12,284 bases of DNA from Clostridiales bacterium (lineage in GTDB: Bacteria > Bacillota > Clostridia > Lachnospirales > Lachnospiraceae), in assembly GCA_018369015.1 (NCBI GenBank), contig JAGZDD010000114.1:1-12284 (forward strand), read 5' to 3'. The position numbers and the translations under genes were made by a program. The first letter of the stretch is position 1, and the number at the start of each line of letters is the position of its first letter. The notes under the pieces are model-generated. The model did not search any database, was not told the origin of the DNA, and worked only from the letters and a program-made list of their open reading frames with translations. Positions 1-6,915 of this stretch are shown here, one piece after another.

Positions 1-2
1 AG

Positions 3-620
3 GGGCATGAGCTGGTTTTGAGAATTTGTGAGATGGCTGTCGGATTTATATTGTGCGGTACGGTTTATTTCATAAAGCACCGCAAGAAAATCTATAAATT
101 GAGATTCCGGGATGTATTGCCAAAGAAGGGGATTTTACTGCCTGTGGGGCGGTGGCAGATTAAGCTGGCTACCGGGGTGAGCATAGCTCTTTTGATTGGC
201 CAGCTTACAGGCTTGCCAAGACTTATGTGGATGGGCTTTGCCGCCTTGAGTGTGATAAGCCCTTACGAAAATAATTTGAAGGTACGGGCAGCAAAGCGGG
301 CCGGAGGTGTTGTTATAGGCTCTGCCGCTTTTTTACTGCTCTATGGGATGGCGCCGGAAAGCCTGAGGACGATTTTTGGTATTCTTGGCGGCCTTTGCCT
401 TGGCCTTTGTGCTGATTATGCATGGAGTACAATATTTAACTGTTTTGGAGCACTTTGTATTGCAGCAGTGCTTTTTGGCCTTCCCCAGGCTGCTGGCCTG
501 AGAATTTTGATGAATCTTTCAGGTATCGTATTTATTTGCCTGTACCACGTTATTTTTGAATGGCTATGTAAAAGAGCCGTGGAGATTTTGAATGAGAAAA
601 AGGTATCATGTGTAGAGTAA
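3..620 (+). CDS. FUSC/aromatic-acid-exporter-like membrane protein, C-terminal part
   Basis: The frame is open to the left edge of the window, so the gene starts outside it; a TTG at 18 is available but has no convincing ribosome site. About 205 residues are visible. They carry a short basic linker, then a run of hydrophobic segments beginning near WQIKLATGVSIALLIGQLTG and the GLPRLMWMGFAALSVISP stretch. That pattern, followed by a basic segment with RAAKRAGGVVIG, is typical of the second membrane half of the FUSC family (fusaric acid resistance / aromatic acid exporter type). About five membrane segments follow to the end. The likely role is efflux of small aromatic or amphipathic compounds across the inner membrane, but the substrate cannot be told. 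The gene is closed by a strong hairpin terminator at 640-682, so it is not in an operon with what follows. Confidence 0.7.
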   Translation, partial: GHELVLRICEMAVGFILCGTVYFIKHRKKIYKLRFRDVLPKKGILLPVGRWQIKLATGVSIALLIGQLTGLPRLMWMGFAALSVISPYENNLKVRAAKRAGGVVIGSAAFLLLYGMAPESLRTIFGILGGLCLGLCADYAWSTIFNCFGALCIAAVLFGLPQAAGLRILMNLSGIVFICLYHVIFEWLCKRAVEILNEKKVSCVE

Positions 621-639
621 GGGATAAATTTCCTTTACA

Positions 640-682
640 AAAAAATGACAGAAAGCGCGGAAAACGTTTTCTGTCATTTTTT
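640..682 (+). terminator. Rho-independent terminator, probably bidirectional
   Basis: A perfect 15-bp inverted repeat pairs 640-654 with 668-682 and extends inwards by three further pairs, one of them G-U. The outer arms are A6 on the left and T6 on the right, so the hairpin has a U-tract in either direction. It begins 19 bp after the stop of the FUSC-like gene. Confidence 0.9.
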
Positions 683-688
683 GTGCGA

Positions 689-915
689 TAAGCCCTGCAA
701 GCGGCTGCCGTGCTTGCACGAGCAGGTCTACGCTCCGCTGCGGTCGTTGCTGGACGCGTGTCACTGGCACGCAGCAACATTTGCAGGGCAACGGACAGTG
801 AACAGCTTTGCTGTGAGCTGGCTGTTGTATCGCAGCGGATAGGGGAAGAAACTCTTCCCCTATCCGCTTGTGGTAAGCCCTGCAAGCGGCTGCCATGTTT
901 ACACAGGCAGCCAAA
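689..915. repeat. GC-rich non-coding repeat element with flanking direct repeats and hairpins
   Basis: This stretch is clearly richer in GC than its surroundings. It is bounded by two copies of the 21-bp sequence TAAGCCCTGCAAGCGGCTGCC (689-709 and 874-894; 20 bases are AAGCCCTGCAAGCGGCTGCC). The similarity continues about 16 bp further with scattered changes (TG.TT.CAC..GCAG). Inside are an inverted copy of the repeat core (TTGCAGGGC at 781-789), a small hairpin CGTGC-TT-GCACG, a hairpin ACAGC-TTT-GCTGT, and a perfect 15-bp hairpin at 834-868. The short ORFs across it on both strands have no ribosome sites and no recognisable product. It looks like a dispersed REP/MITE-like element, but no transposase or target duplication is visible, so its mobility is inferred only. 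Confidence 0.55.
834..868. repeat. Perfect 15-bp inverted repeat inside the GC-rich element
   Basis: The left arm AGCGGATAGGGGAAG (834-848) is exactly complementary to 854-868, leaving a 5-base loop. No T-run follows on either strand, so it is not a standard terminator and is better read as a structural part of the repeat. Confidence 0.75.
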
Positions 916-992
916 AGCCAATGGGAGATAATGATAAAGATTTAGATGATTGAACTGCCATAAAATTGATTTGGCAAAATTATGGAATAGAA

Positions 993-1021
993 TTGAATAA
1001 GTCAAAGGAGTATGATAAAAT
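993..1021 (+). promoter_or_regulatory. Sigma-A promoter for the first lipoprotein unit
   Basis: TTGAAT (993-998), a 17-bp spacer and TAAAAT (1016-1021) fit a housekeeping promoter. The expected start point falls at the left edge of the palindromic operator at 1028-1043, so a bound repressor would block initiation. Confidence 0.5.
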
Positions 1022-1027
1022 TTATAT

Positions 1028-1043
1028 GACTATAAATATAGTC
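1028..1043. promoter_or_regulatory. BlaI/MecI-type operator, site 1
   Basis: GACTATA-AA-TATAGTC is a perfect dyad with 7-bp half-sites and a 2-bp centre, the layout of known BlaI/MecI operators (TACTACA-N2-TGTAGTA type). It lies just past the -10 box of the first lipoprotein unit. Related dyads occur at 4908, 8117 and 8735 in the same window, which also encodes a BlaI-family repressor. Confidence 0.55.
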
Positions 1044-1087
1044 GCATGACTTGGAACGCAGATATGATCTGGACGAGGGGGTTAATA

Positions 1088-2353
1088 ATGAAGAAAAAGC
1101 TTATGATATTATTTGGGATATTGGCCATTTTATTTCTTCAGGCTTGTATGGAAAATTTCGATGAAGGCTCGGGGCAAGCGTCTACGCAAGCTTTTAGCGA
1201 GCCGTATTTAACAGAGGATAGTGGCGGTGATTTTGAAAAATACCAGGGGGTCAGGATGATTAAAGAGCAGCAATACAATCCCTGGGCGGTGACAAAAAAC
1301 GGGTGCTATGAGATTTCAAAGGAAGCGCCGTATAACATTTATTACACGGATATTTCGGAGGGCCAAAGGGATATTTTACCTGTGCAGTTGGATTTAAGCT
1401 ATATTTCGGAGAATGGAACAAATTGGGATATTTTGGCTGGCGAGGCCCCGAATGTGTTTGCTATTGAGGACTCGCTTTATATGGTAACTGATGGCAATAA
1501 CTATGTACCCGGATTTCTCTACCGGCTTGACCCGGTGAAGGGAAAGCACGAAAAGCTTGCTGAATTTGAAGGCTGCCATTATTTTGAGAATAGTGTGGCC
1601 AGCGACGGAGAGGCTTTTTATATGATTTATAGAAATCTGTCCGGAGATGGGCTGCTTATAAAAGTTCTTATAAAGGAAAAACGTGTTGAAGAATTACATA
1701 AATTTTCTCATACCCAATCTGTGATCAAGAGCGCTTTTGACGATTGCCTGATCATTGAGTCATCGGACAGCCCATCAGCGAAGGATTGCCCGGATTATAA
1801 TGAACGCCTTGAGCAGACAGAGTATGTTCTCTATAGATATTCATTGCAAAATGGGAAAATAGAGAAGCTATCACAGTGGCAGTACCATCATAAAAGTATT
1901 GGTTATAAGGCCCAAAATGCCTATGCTTTTGATTCGGCAGCGGATTGCCTGAAGGTGATTGATCTGGAAAATGACAAGGAAAAGCTTCTTATTGGGGCTT
2001 TTTCGGAATGTGGCATTGAAATTGGGGATATTGCCGAAATTACAGATATTCGGGAAAATAAAATAATTATTCAGTGCCAAAAAGGACAGTATGTTCTGGA
2101 TATAGACAAACTGATAATAAAAAGGCTGAGACCTTTAAACGGCGTTATATATCCTGAAATTATCGGCGCCTACGGCGACAAATACCTTATTCCAACAAAC
2201 TGGAACAGTTCTGTAGAAGCCCTGCGGATATTTACAGGCAAAGATAAGGATATAATTAAACTGGCGTTGATTGATAAGGATGATTTTTGGAAACAAAGGT
2301 ATCGTTTCCAGGAAATCGAGGATGTTTTTTTGGAAGCTGATAAAAGCAGGTAG
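1088..2353 (+). CDS. Lipoprotein with a probable beta-propeller-like domain
   Basis: An ATG at 1088 is chosen over the upstream in-frame start at 1046 because a ribosome site (GAGGGGG) lies just before it and the product then opens with a signal peptide. This has a KKK start, a hydrophobic core, and the lipobox LQAC with Cys20 as the lipidation site. The mature part (about 400 residues) should be anchored on the outer face of the membrane. It is rich in aromatic residues and repeats short strands such as SLYMVTDGNNYVPGFLYRLD and YVLYRYSLQNGKIEKLSQW, resembling the blades of beta-propeller lipoproteins of Clostridia. No catalytic motif is seen. It begins a unit with the two YcxB-like genes downstream (56 bp to the next start) and sits behind a promoter with a BlaI-type operator, so it may be induced by envelope stress. 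Its exact role is unknown. Confidence 0.8.
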   Translation: MKKKLMILFGILAILFLQACMENFDEGSGQASTQAFSEPYLTEDSGGDFEKYQGVRMIKEQQYNPWAVTKNGCYEISKEAPYNIYYTDISEGQRDILPVQLDLSYISENGTNWDILAGEAPNVFAIEDSLYMVTDGNNYVPGFLYRLDPVKGKHEKLAEFEGCHYFENSVASDGEAFYMIYRNLSGDGLLIKVLIKEKRVEELHKFSHTQSVIKSAFDDCLIIESSDSPSAKDCPDYNERLEQTEYVLYRYSLQNGKIEKLSQWQYHHKSIGYKAQNAYAFDSAADCLKVIDLENDKEKLLIGAFSECGIEIGDIAEITDIRENKIIIQCQKGQYVLDIDKLIIKRLRPLNGVIYPEIIGAYGDKYLIPTNWNSSVEALRIFTGKDKDIIKLALIDKDDFWKQRYRFQEIEDVFLEADKSR

Positions 2354-2409
2354 GCGTTGGTTTTTTGGAGGCTGCCTGGGAGAAGGGGAGGAGAAAGGGA
2401 GGAGTACAT

Positions 2410-2982
2410 ATGCCTATATATAAATATACGTTTGAATTTTCTACTGCTGCATTTGAATATAATGATGGGCTTCGCAAGTATTTAGCTATTTTGGGACGAA
2501 ATATAATGATCCCATTGCCTATATTAATTTTATCATTTTTTCCTGTATGTGATAGCCTGCTTCGCAAAGAAATGTGGTTTTCGTCAAGAGGAATATGTAC
2601 AATGGTATATTATATTTTATGTGGGATTTGGCTGTTGGCAGGCCCTTGGCTCTGCTGGCATATTTATAAAAAAAGGCTCCATAAAAAAATAAATCGGAAA
2701 TGCTTATATACAATTGAATTTTGGGGGGATTATTTGAGAGAAGTGCGAAACGATACTGTTCGGACGATTTATTATAACGAGATTACGAAATATGTTGTAG
2801 ATAAAGGAGGAAATTTGACGCTGCTTTGCAAGCTTGCCGGCGACTTAAAGCCTTTTGACCGGGTTAGTCCAGGAGCTTTTTACTATATTACTTTGTATGC
2901 GGATATTGTAGGAAAAGGAGAAATCGATAAAGTTATTTATTTTTTTAATAGTAAGAAAAAAGGGGGAAACAGAAATGGCTGA
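2410..2982 (+). CDS. YcxB-like two-helix membrane protein, first copy
   Basis: The start is the ATG at 2410, five bases after a strong AGGGAGGAG ribosome site; the frame is open upstream to a TTG at 2365 with no site. The 190-residue product has the YcxB-like plan: a short N-terminal strand region (YKYTFEFSTAAF), two membrane helices (about residues 30-45 and 58-80), then a basic linker. A soluble C-terminal domain follows, with the strand pattern YTIEFWGDYLREV and IYYNEITKYVVDKGGNLTLL, which in this family resembles a PH-like barrel facing the cytoplasm. No enzymatic role is known for the family. It follows the lipoprotein gene by 56 bp and overlaps the next paralogue by 8 bp (ATGGCTGA), so the three are very likely translated from one transcript. 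Confidence 0.75.
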   Translation: MPIYKYTFEFSTAAFEYNDGLRKYLAILGRNIMIPLPILILSFFPVCDSLLRKEMWFSSRGICTMVYYILCGIWLLAGPWLCWHIYKKRLHKKINRKCLYTIEFWGDYLREVRNDTVRTIYYNEITKYVVDKGGNLTLLCKLAGDLKPFDRVSPGAFYYITLYADIVGKGEIDKVIYFFNSKKKGGNRNG

Positions 2983-3451
2983 TTTTTCATTCTCTTGGCA
3001 AATGGATGATATGTCTGCTAAAAGGTTGGTAAAAAAGCAGTTTTTTAGATATTATTTTTTGAAGTATGTTGTATGCTGGGTTTTATTTGCAGAAAGTCTT
3101 TTGTGGATTTTGGTTCCATTGAATAATCGTACATTTGTTCTTTGGATTGCTGCGGCAATCATTGTTGGAAATATTGTATATATTGTTTATTACAAGAATA
3201 TGCTTCCTGACAAACAATTTCGGGCGGACTATACAGCGGAATTTTACAAAGATAAATTTGTTATTACAGGAAAGAGGTATAAAAGATCATATACGTACTC
3301 TCAGATTGACAAATGGCTGGATGATGGGAAGGATATTTATATTTTGACATGTAAGGAGGGTGTAATTATTCCTATGGAGGCATTTAGTGTACCTGGGAAC
3401 CGGGAAATGTTTGTTAAATACGTACAAGAGGCCAGGAATGGAAATTTTTGA
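2975..3451 (+). CDS. YcxB-like two-helix membrane protein, second copy
   Basis: This is a 158-residue paralogue of the gene before it. Its ATG lies inside the end of that gene, preceded by AGGGGG, so translation is probably coupled. Two membrane helices are visible (about residues 28-48 and 53-70), then the soluble domain with YTAEFYKDKFVITGKRYKRS, YSQIDKWLDD and IYILTCKEGVIIPMEAF. The last part is a useful reference, because two decayed stretches nearby (3452-3637 and 4556-4782) match the same segment. The frame continues past its TGA stop straight into the first of these remnants. The function is unknown; the context suggests an accessory envelope protein of the lipoprotein unit. Confidence 0.75.
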   Translation: MADFSFSWQMDDMSAKRLVKKQFFRYYFLKYVVCWVLFAESLLWILVPLNNRTFVLWIAAAIIVGNIVYIVYYKNMLPDKQFRADYTAEFYKDKFVITGKRYKRSYTYSQIDKWLDDGKDIYILTCKEGVIIPMEAFSVPGNREMFVKYVQEARNGNF

Positions 3452-3637
3452 GCGATTTGCTGGACTTATTCTGGCTGGCGGCATATTTTTGACAAAAAAC
3501 TGTTTGTCTCTGCCCCAGGAGAAAATAACTGAAAATGGCAACCTGATATTGATTGAAGATATTTATCCTGCTGCAAGTACATATTCTTATGCGCAGCCAG
3601 AAGCCCTATTTTTTATGAAGCTTGTCGGAGCAAATAA
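3452..3637 (+). pseudogene. Decayed YcxB-like C-terminal fragment, remnant 1
   Basis: Reading on in the frame of the preceding gene, after its stop, gives FDKKLFVSAPGENN, a stop, KWQPDID, a stop, and then CKYIFLCAARSPIFYEACRS. These align in order with YKDKFVITGKRY, YSQID and DIYILTCKEGVIIPMEAFS of the intact copy next door. Two in-frame TGA codons and the lack of any N-terminal helices show that it is a relic. A 300-base ORF in another frame covers the same DNA but has no recognisable product. Confidence 0.5.
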
Positions 3638-3652
3638 TTTTTCTAATTGCTT

Positions 3653-4408
3653 TCAATTTTCAGAACTGCATCCAAACACAGCTTCATAAGCATTGCCGCC
3701 CCAATTTCGTTCGTCATATTGCTCCACGTTAGCAAGACTGTCTGCCGTATATAATATCATACCCCAAATAACATTGCGGAGCCTGGCACAGGCGGCTAAT
3801 GCGGAACACTCCATTTCTACAGTTGAACACCCCTCGTTTTTACGATAAGTAACTTTTTCTTTTGTTTCACGATAAAAGCCATCTGTGGACCAAGTGAGAA
3901 TTTCAGAGTATTCCATTCCATGTTCTAAAATTGTTTGCTTAATAGCATTTCGGGCCGAAGTATCTATATCAATAAATCTTGAAGGCGGAGCATAGTGATA
4001 AGATGTTCCTTCATCTCTTAATGCCCTATAAGGAACGAGGAATGTTCCCTCGGGAAATTTATCCAATACACCGCAAGAGCCGGCAGAGATAATTTCTGTT
4101 ACACCATAGGCAATCAAAAAATCCATGAGCTGGGTTGCGGCGGAAGCACCTACAGGAGCCTGGCAAAGGCAGATTTCTGTTCCCTTATATTGGGTGATAT
4201 AAATTGGATAGTGCTTGGTCGCACTTATAAAGGTTTCCACTTGCCTTGTTTCGCTGTGTTTGGCATACTCATCTATGTATTCGCCGAGAAAAGCAAAAAC
4301 ACATTTGGGCGGAAGTGATAAATTTAGTCCATCGTGATCCGGATTGATCACTGCGGTTTCCTCGGTATCAAATTCTAAAATCGGTATTTCGTTCTTTATA
4401 ATACTCAC
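3653..4408 (-). CDS. Nucleoside phosphorylase (PNP/uridine phosphorylase superfamily)
   Basis: The product has 251 residues, the usual size for the family, and would cleave a nucleoside with phosphate to a free base and ribose-1-phosphate in the cytoplasm. Family marks are PVGASAATQLMDFLIAYGV (85-103), the glycine-rich strand IISAGSCGVL (106-115), STDGFYRETK (174-183) and the substrate-binding EMEC motif (198-201). The start is a GTG; AAGGAGGAG stands about 11 bases before it, a little far, but no better start exists. The extreme C-terminus looks altered: after NWGGNAYEAVF the frame gives GCSSEN and stops. The +1 frame from the same point gives LDAVLKIESN and stops at 3643, which looks more like a family ending. 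The gene is opposite in strand to its neighbours and sits between two YcxB remnants. Whether it prefers purines or uridine cannot be told. Confidence 0.85.
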   Translation of the reverse strand: MSIIKNEIPILEFDTEETAVINPDHDGLNLSLPPKCVFAFLGEYIDEYAKHSETRQVETFISATKHYPIYITQYKGTEICLCQAPVGASAATQLMDFLIAYGVTEIISAGSCGVLDKFPEGTFLVPYRALRDEGTSYHYAPPSRFIDIDTSARNAIKQTILEHGMEYSEILTWSTDGFYRETKEKVTYRKNEGCSTVEMECSALAACARLRNVIWGMILYTADSLANVEQYDERNWGGNAYEAVFGCSSEN

Positions 4409-4555
4409 AGATTATCTGTCTCCTCCTTAAACTATTTTATATTATTATACTGTTTTGGGCTGTAAAATAAAGATGTATTAAAGAAATTTCCTGAATAAAT
4501 CTTTATAAGGCCCGCGATTTTGTATAAAATGTGTTAAGGAAGATACTTGGAGTAA

Positions 4556-4782
4556 TACAGGGCGGAGTTTTATGATAACTTCTTTATTGCCAGCGATAAA
4601 AATTATCAGAGGAAATACGAGTACAAAGATATTGATAAATGTATTTTTCGGAAAGCTGATATTTTGGGGTGATACAGGATGAAGATGTTGTACTGACTGA
4701 AAGTGCGTGGAAAAGTATTTTGGATGGGGAGAACATTCTAGGTGTTTATAAGACTGGTTGTTCCAAAGGCCGACATGCTTGA
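4556..4782 (+). pseudogene. Decayed YcxB-like C-terminal fragment, remnant 2
   Basis: From 4556 one frame reads YRAEFYDNFFIASDKNYQRK and on through YKDIDKCIFRKADI, then meets a TGA. It matches YTAEFYKDKFVITGKRYKRS and YSQIDKW of the intact second copy. A shifted frame beginning at about 4660 continues as YFGVIQDEDVVLTESAWKSI and stops at 4782, in the place where the intact protein has its last strands and helix. An upstream TAA, the frameshift and the absence of membrane helices mark it as a relic. The rest of the gap 4409-4877 shows nothing else that can be recognised beyond a possible minus-strand -10 box (TATAAT, 4444-4449) for the phosphorylase. Confidence 0.6.
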
Positions 4783-4876
4783 TTGATGATTGTAAGAATT
4801 TGGTTTTATATTTTTATAGAAATGTAAATAAAACATAATAACTTGATGCGTAAAATATTTTATTTGACATTAAAAC

Positions 4877-4905
4877 TTGTAATTAGAAAAAATATATAGT
4901 ATAAT
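4877..4905 (+). promoter_or_regulatory. Sigma-A promoter for the second lipoprotein gene
   Basis: TTGTAA (4877-4882), a 17-bp spacer and a consensus TATAAT (4900-4905) stand just before a palindromic operator, the same order as in front of the first lipoprotein gene. A TTGACA at 4864-4869 lies too far from the -10 box to be its partner. Confidence 0.6.
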
Positions 4906-4907
4906 AT

Positions 4908-4923
4908 GACTACAAAATTAGTT
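4908..4923. promoter_or_regulatory. BlaI/MecI-type operator, site 2
   Basis: GACTACA-AA-ATTAGTT has a left half-site identical to the BlaI-type GACTACA and a weaker right half (AACTAAT on the other strand). It begins two bases after the -10 box, over the expected start point, and is followed closely by the ribosome site of the lipoprotein gene. Confidence 0.5.
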
Positions 4924-4943
4924 GTTTGGAGGAGGCTAAAAAA

Positions 4944-6200
4944 GTGAACAATAAAAAAAGAAAATCTATGCTCAGGACTCGGCTGCTGGGATTATTGTTG
5001 ATTGGTCTGGCAGTATCAAGCAGCTCTGGCTGTTTGGGGGCTGATAATGGAACATCACAAAAAGCTATAGAAAGTGAAGAACGAGGTTCAGAGAGCTTTC
5101 AGAGTGATAGTATAGAAAATAGCGGGCAGAAATCAGGTGTTTTTGAATCAGATACGGTTTTTACAGAAGAAGATGAACAAACATATTCGGAAGCAGTCAA
5201 TAATCATTTTACCGTAAATTATGGGGATTCTATTTTTTATATGGATAATACAGGCATACATCGATTGTTTTCAGATGGAAATGATGAATTGTACTATCCT
5301 GTCGAAATAGAAAGTGTTAATTTGTTTTGTTATCAGGATAGATTATACTATTATGATTCTGATAGTAAAATACATAGTGTTGGAATTGAAAATAAGGATG
5401 AAACAATTATAGGTGACGGGGAGGTTGTCTGCGATTTTTATAAAGACTATCTGTTTACATATATGCCAGGGGATCCGACAGAAGGGCGGGAATACGCCGG
5501 ATATAAAATAAATCCTAAAACTGGAAAAAGGGTGGATAATAAAACATATACGATAGCAGATATTTCAGAAATAGATAATGTAAGCTCTGTAATAATGAGT
5601 AATTATTCTAAAATAAGTTATAAGGATGAAAATTTGCAAATATATCCTCAGAAAATTAACGTATTAAACCCTTTAATTTCATTGGAAAAATTTGACGGTA
5701 TTTATTGCTACGATATTGATGATAAAGGAAAAGTGTCGCTGGAGTTTGAATCGGAAGCAGAAAATAAAGAGGTTGTTTTTTGGGAGAAAGATATGGAATA
5801 TATACTTTCAAATGATCTAAATCCCATATGGTACTCCCTGGCTGTTGATTCTGGAATATTTTATACGGATATTTCATATAATGCTGAAAATGTTTTTCCT
5901 ATATATTATTCCGATACCGATGGAAATTGCTCCGTGTTAGTTCAAAAGGAAGGCTCAGCGGCGGGCATGATTATGAATTTTGACGGAGAGTGGTTATATT
6001 ATACGGCGTCAGAAAGCAGCAAAGAGGCTGTAGCAGCCTGCTATCGAGTGAATATACATACATTGGAAAATCAGTGCCTTTATACATCAGGCAGTGCAGG
6101 ACTGCTGCACCAGATGAATACTATGGATATTCAAAATGACCTGCTCTTTTATTACGATACGGCAGAAGGGAAGGTTAATATTATGGAATTAAATGAATAG
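4944..6200 (+). CDS. Lipoprotein with a probable beta-propeller-like domain (DUF5050-like pattern)
   Basis: A GTG at 4944 is chosen: TGGAGGAGG stands 7-8 bases before it, whereas the in-frame TTG at 4926 overlaps that ribosome site. The product of 418 residues has a basic start, a hydrophobic stretch (LLGLLLIGLAV) and a lipobox SSGC, with Cys30 as the lipidation site; Ser at -3 is less usual. A Ser/Glu-rich linker follows to about residue 75. Then come repeated short strands such as GDSIFYMDNTGIHRLFSDGN, QDRLYYYDSDSKIHSVGI and GEWLYYTASE, typical of DUF5050-like propeller lipoproteins of Clostridia. It should sit on the outer membrane face. It is analogous in plan to the lipoprotein at 1088 and has the same promoter-operator order, but it is a single-gene unit ending before a hairpin at 6212. 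Function unknown. Confidence 0.8.
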   Translation: MNNKKRKSMLRTRLLGLLLIGLAVSSSSGCLGADNGTSQKAIESEERGSESFQSDSIENSGQKSGVFESDTVFTEEDEQTYSEAVNNHFTVNYGDSIFYMDNTGIHRLFSDGNDELYYPVEIESVNLFCYQDRLYYYDSDSKIHSVGIENKDETIIGDGEVVCDFYKDYLFTYMPGDPTEGREYAGYKINPKTGKRVDNKTYTIADISEIDNVSSVIMSNYSKISYKDENLQIYPQKINVLNPLISLEKFDGIYCYDIDDKGKVSLEFESEAENKEVVFWEKDMEYILSNDLNPIWYSLAVDSGIFYTDISYNAENVFPIYYSDTDGNCSVLVQKEGSAAGMIMNFDGEWLYYTASESSKEAVAACYRVNIHTLENQCLYTSGSAGLLHQMNTMDIQNDLLFYYDTAEGKVNIMELNE

Positions 6201-6211
6201 GGCAATATTTT

Positions 6212-6247
6212 GGTGCCTCCGCAGTAGATTTTTACTGCGGAGGCACC
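6212..6247. terminator. Strong hairpin between convergent genes, probable terminator
   Basis: GGTGCCTCCGCAGTA (6212-6226) is perfectly complementary to 6233-6247 with a 6-base loop. It lies 11 bp after the lipoprotein stop and 12 bp from the stop of the opposing SH3-like gene, so it could end both. Neither side has a clear T-run, so its strength as an intrinsic terminator is uncertain. Confidence 0.6.
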
Positions 6248-6259
6248 AGCATTTGGGGC

Positions 6260-6781
6260 TTATAAAATAACCCTGTTGCTAATAAGAGAGCCTAAAGTCA
6301 AAAAATCGATCCAGAAATCTATTTTTGTCATTGCAGAATCTGTCGGACGTTTAAATCCGTTAAACATAATTCTGTACGGGTGGTTTGCGCTTGCTCCGAT
6401 AGCAGTACCGGAAAAATACAATTTTGTGCCTCCCGGGAGCGGCGATGTCTGTTTTGCTTCGCCGATATACCAGTTCATATTATAGCCGGATTTGATTGTG
6501 TGGACATAATATCCATTGACCGGGTTATTAGCAACAAGTTTTCCGTTGGAAACTGTCCATTTGTTGAAATAGTCCAGTTTCATACTATTATGGATATATC
6601 CCTGCCGTAGTGTTCCGGAAGCTGTTCTAAAGAGGACAACATGAACAGGATCAGTTTCTGAGAAGCCGTTTTCTGTGAAACACTCCCCGGGATACATCAG
6701 TCCGATTTGATTGATTCTTTCTGGTTCAGAATAAACTTTAAATGCACCGGTTGATAAGCTGACACGAGCGTAATTTGCCAT
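6260..6781 (-). CDS. Small protein with an SH3-like N-terminal region, member of the sigma/holin cassette
   Basis: The ATG at 6781 follows AAAGGATG at good spacing. The 173-residue product has no signal peptide and no membrane helix. Residues 1-75 look like an SH3-type beta-barrel (FKVYSEPERINQIGLMYPGE, then VHVVLFRTASGTLRQGYIHN, the usual 'texture, valuation, hydrolysis' of bacterial SH3_3-like folds). The rest (NGYYVHTIKSGYNMNWYIGE through RIMFNGFKRP) is Gly/Tyr/Asn-rich beta structure that I do not recognise. SH3-like domains often bind peptidoglycan. It has its own promoter at 6858-6886, with the same GTTTACATTT box as the sigma gene and the peptidoglycan-binding gene at 11319. I infer a wall-interacting cargo of the neighbouring holin. 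The fold assignment is a pattern guess. Confidence 0.6.
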   Translation of the reverse strand: MANYARVSLSTGAFKVYSEPERINQIGLMYPGECFTENGFSETDPVHVVLFRTASGTLRQGYIHNSMKLDYFNKWTVSNGKLVANNPVNGYYVHTIKSGYNMNWYIGEAKQTSPLPGGTKLYFSGTAIGASANHPYRIMFNGFKRPTDSAMTKIDFWIDFLTLGSLISNRVIL

Positions 6782-6857
6782 AGAAAAACATCCTTTCTTT
6801 TAAATGTGGTTAGTGATTAAATGATTTTGTTGTTTGCTGTAATCGATTACACTTATA

Positions 6858-6886
6858 AATAACTAATTTTTACATCGAAATGTAAA
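6858..6886 (-). promoter_or_regulatory. Putative alternative-sigma promoter of the SH3-like gene
   Basis: On the minus strand, GGTTTACATTTC contains the -35 box TTTACA (6881-6886), followed after 17 bp by GTTATT (6858-6863). TTTACA with a GTTATA-like -10 box is the signature of promoters read by the BotR/TetR/TcdR/UviA sigma group. The leader would be about 70 bases. TTTACAT-TTCG-ATGTAAA also forms a short dyad over the -35 region. Confidence 0.55.
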
Positions 6887-6915
6887 CCTAAATTAAAATT
6901 TTTTTGTTAAAACAA

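Noticed and set aside
689..894. CRISPR-like array from the two 21-bp direct repeats.
   Set aside because: Only two copies, about 164 bp apart, with structured DNA between them; no further units and no cas genes.
550..1005. Several ORFs of 60-150 codons on both strands across the GC-rich repeat.
   Set aside because: No ribosome sites, Cys/Arg-rich low-quality translations and dense hairpins point to non-coding repeat DNA.
3387..3689. A 100-codon plus-strand ORF after the second YcxB-like gene.
   Set aside because: It starts inside the previous gene, ends inside the phosphorylase gene, has no recognisable domain, and another frame of the same DNA matches the YcxB relic better.
4820..4829. A minus-strand TTTACATTT at about 4823, similar to the sigma-regulon box.
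   Set aside because: It lacks the leading G of the shared core, the hexamer 17 bp on is AACCAA, and no gene starts within 400 bp downstream.
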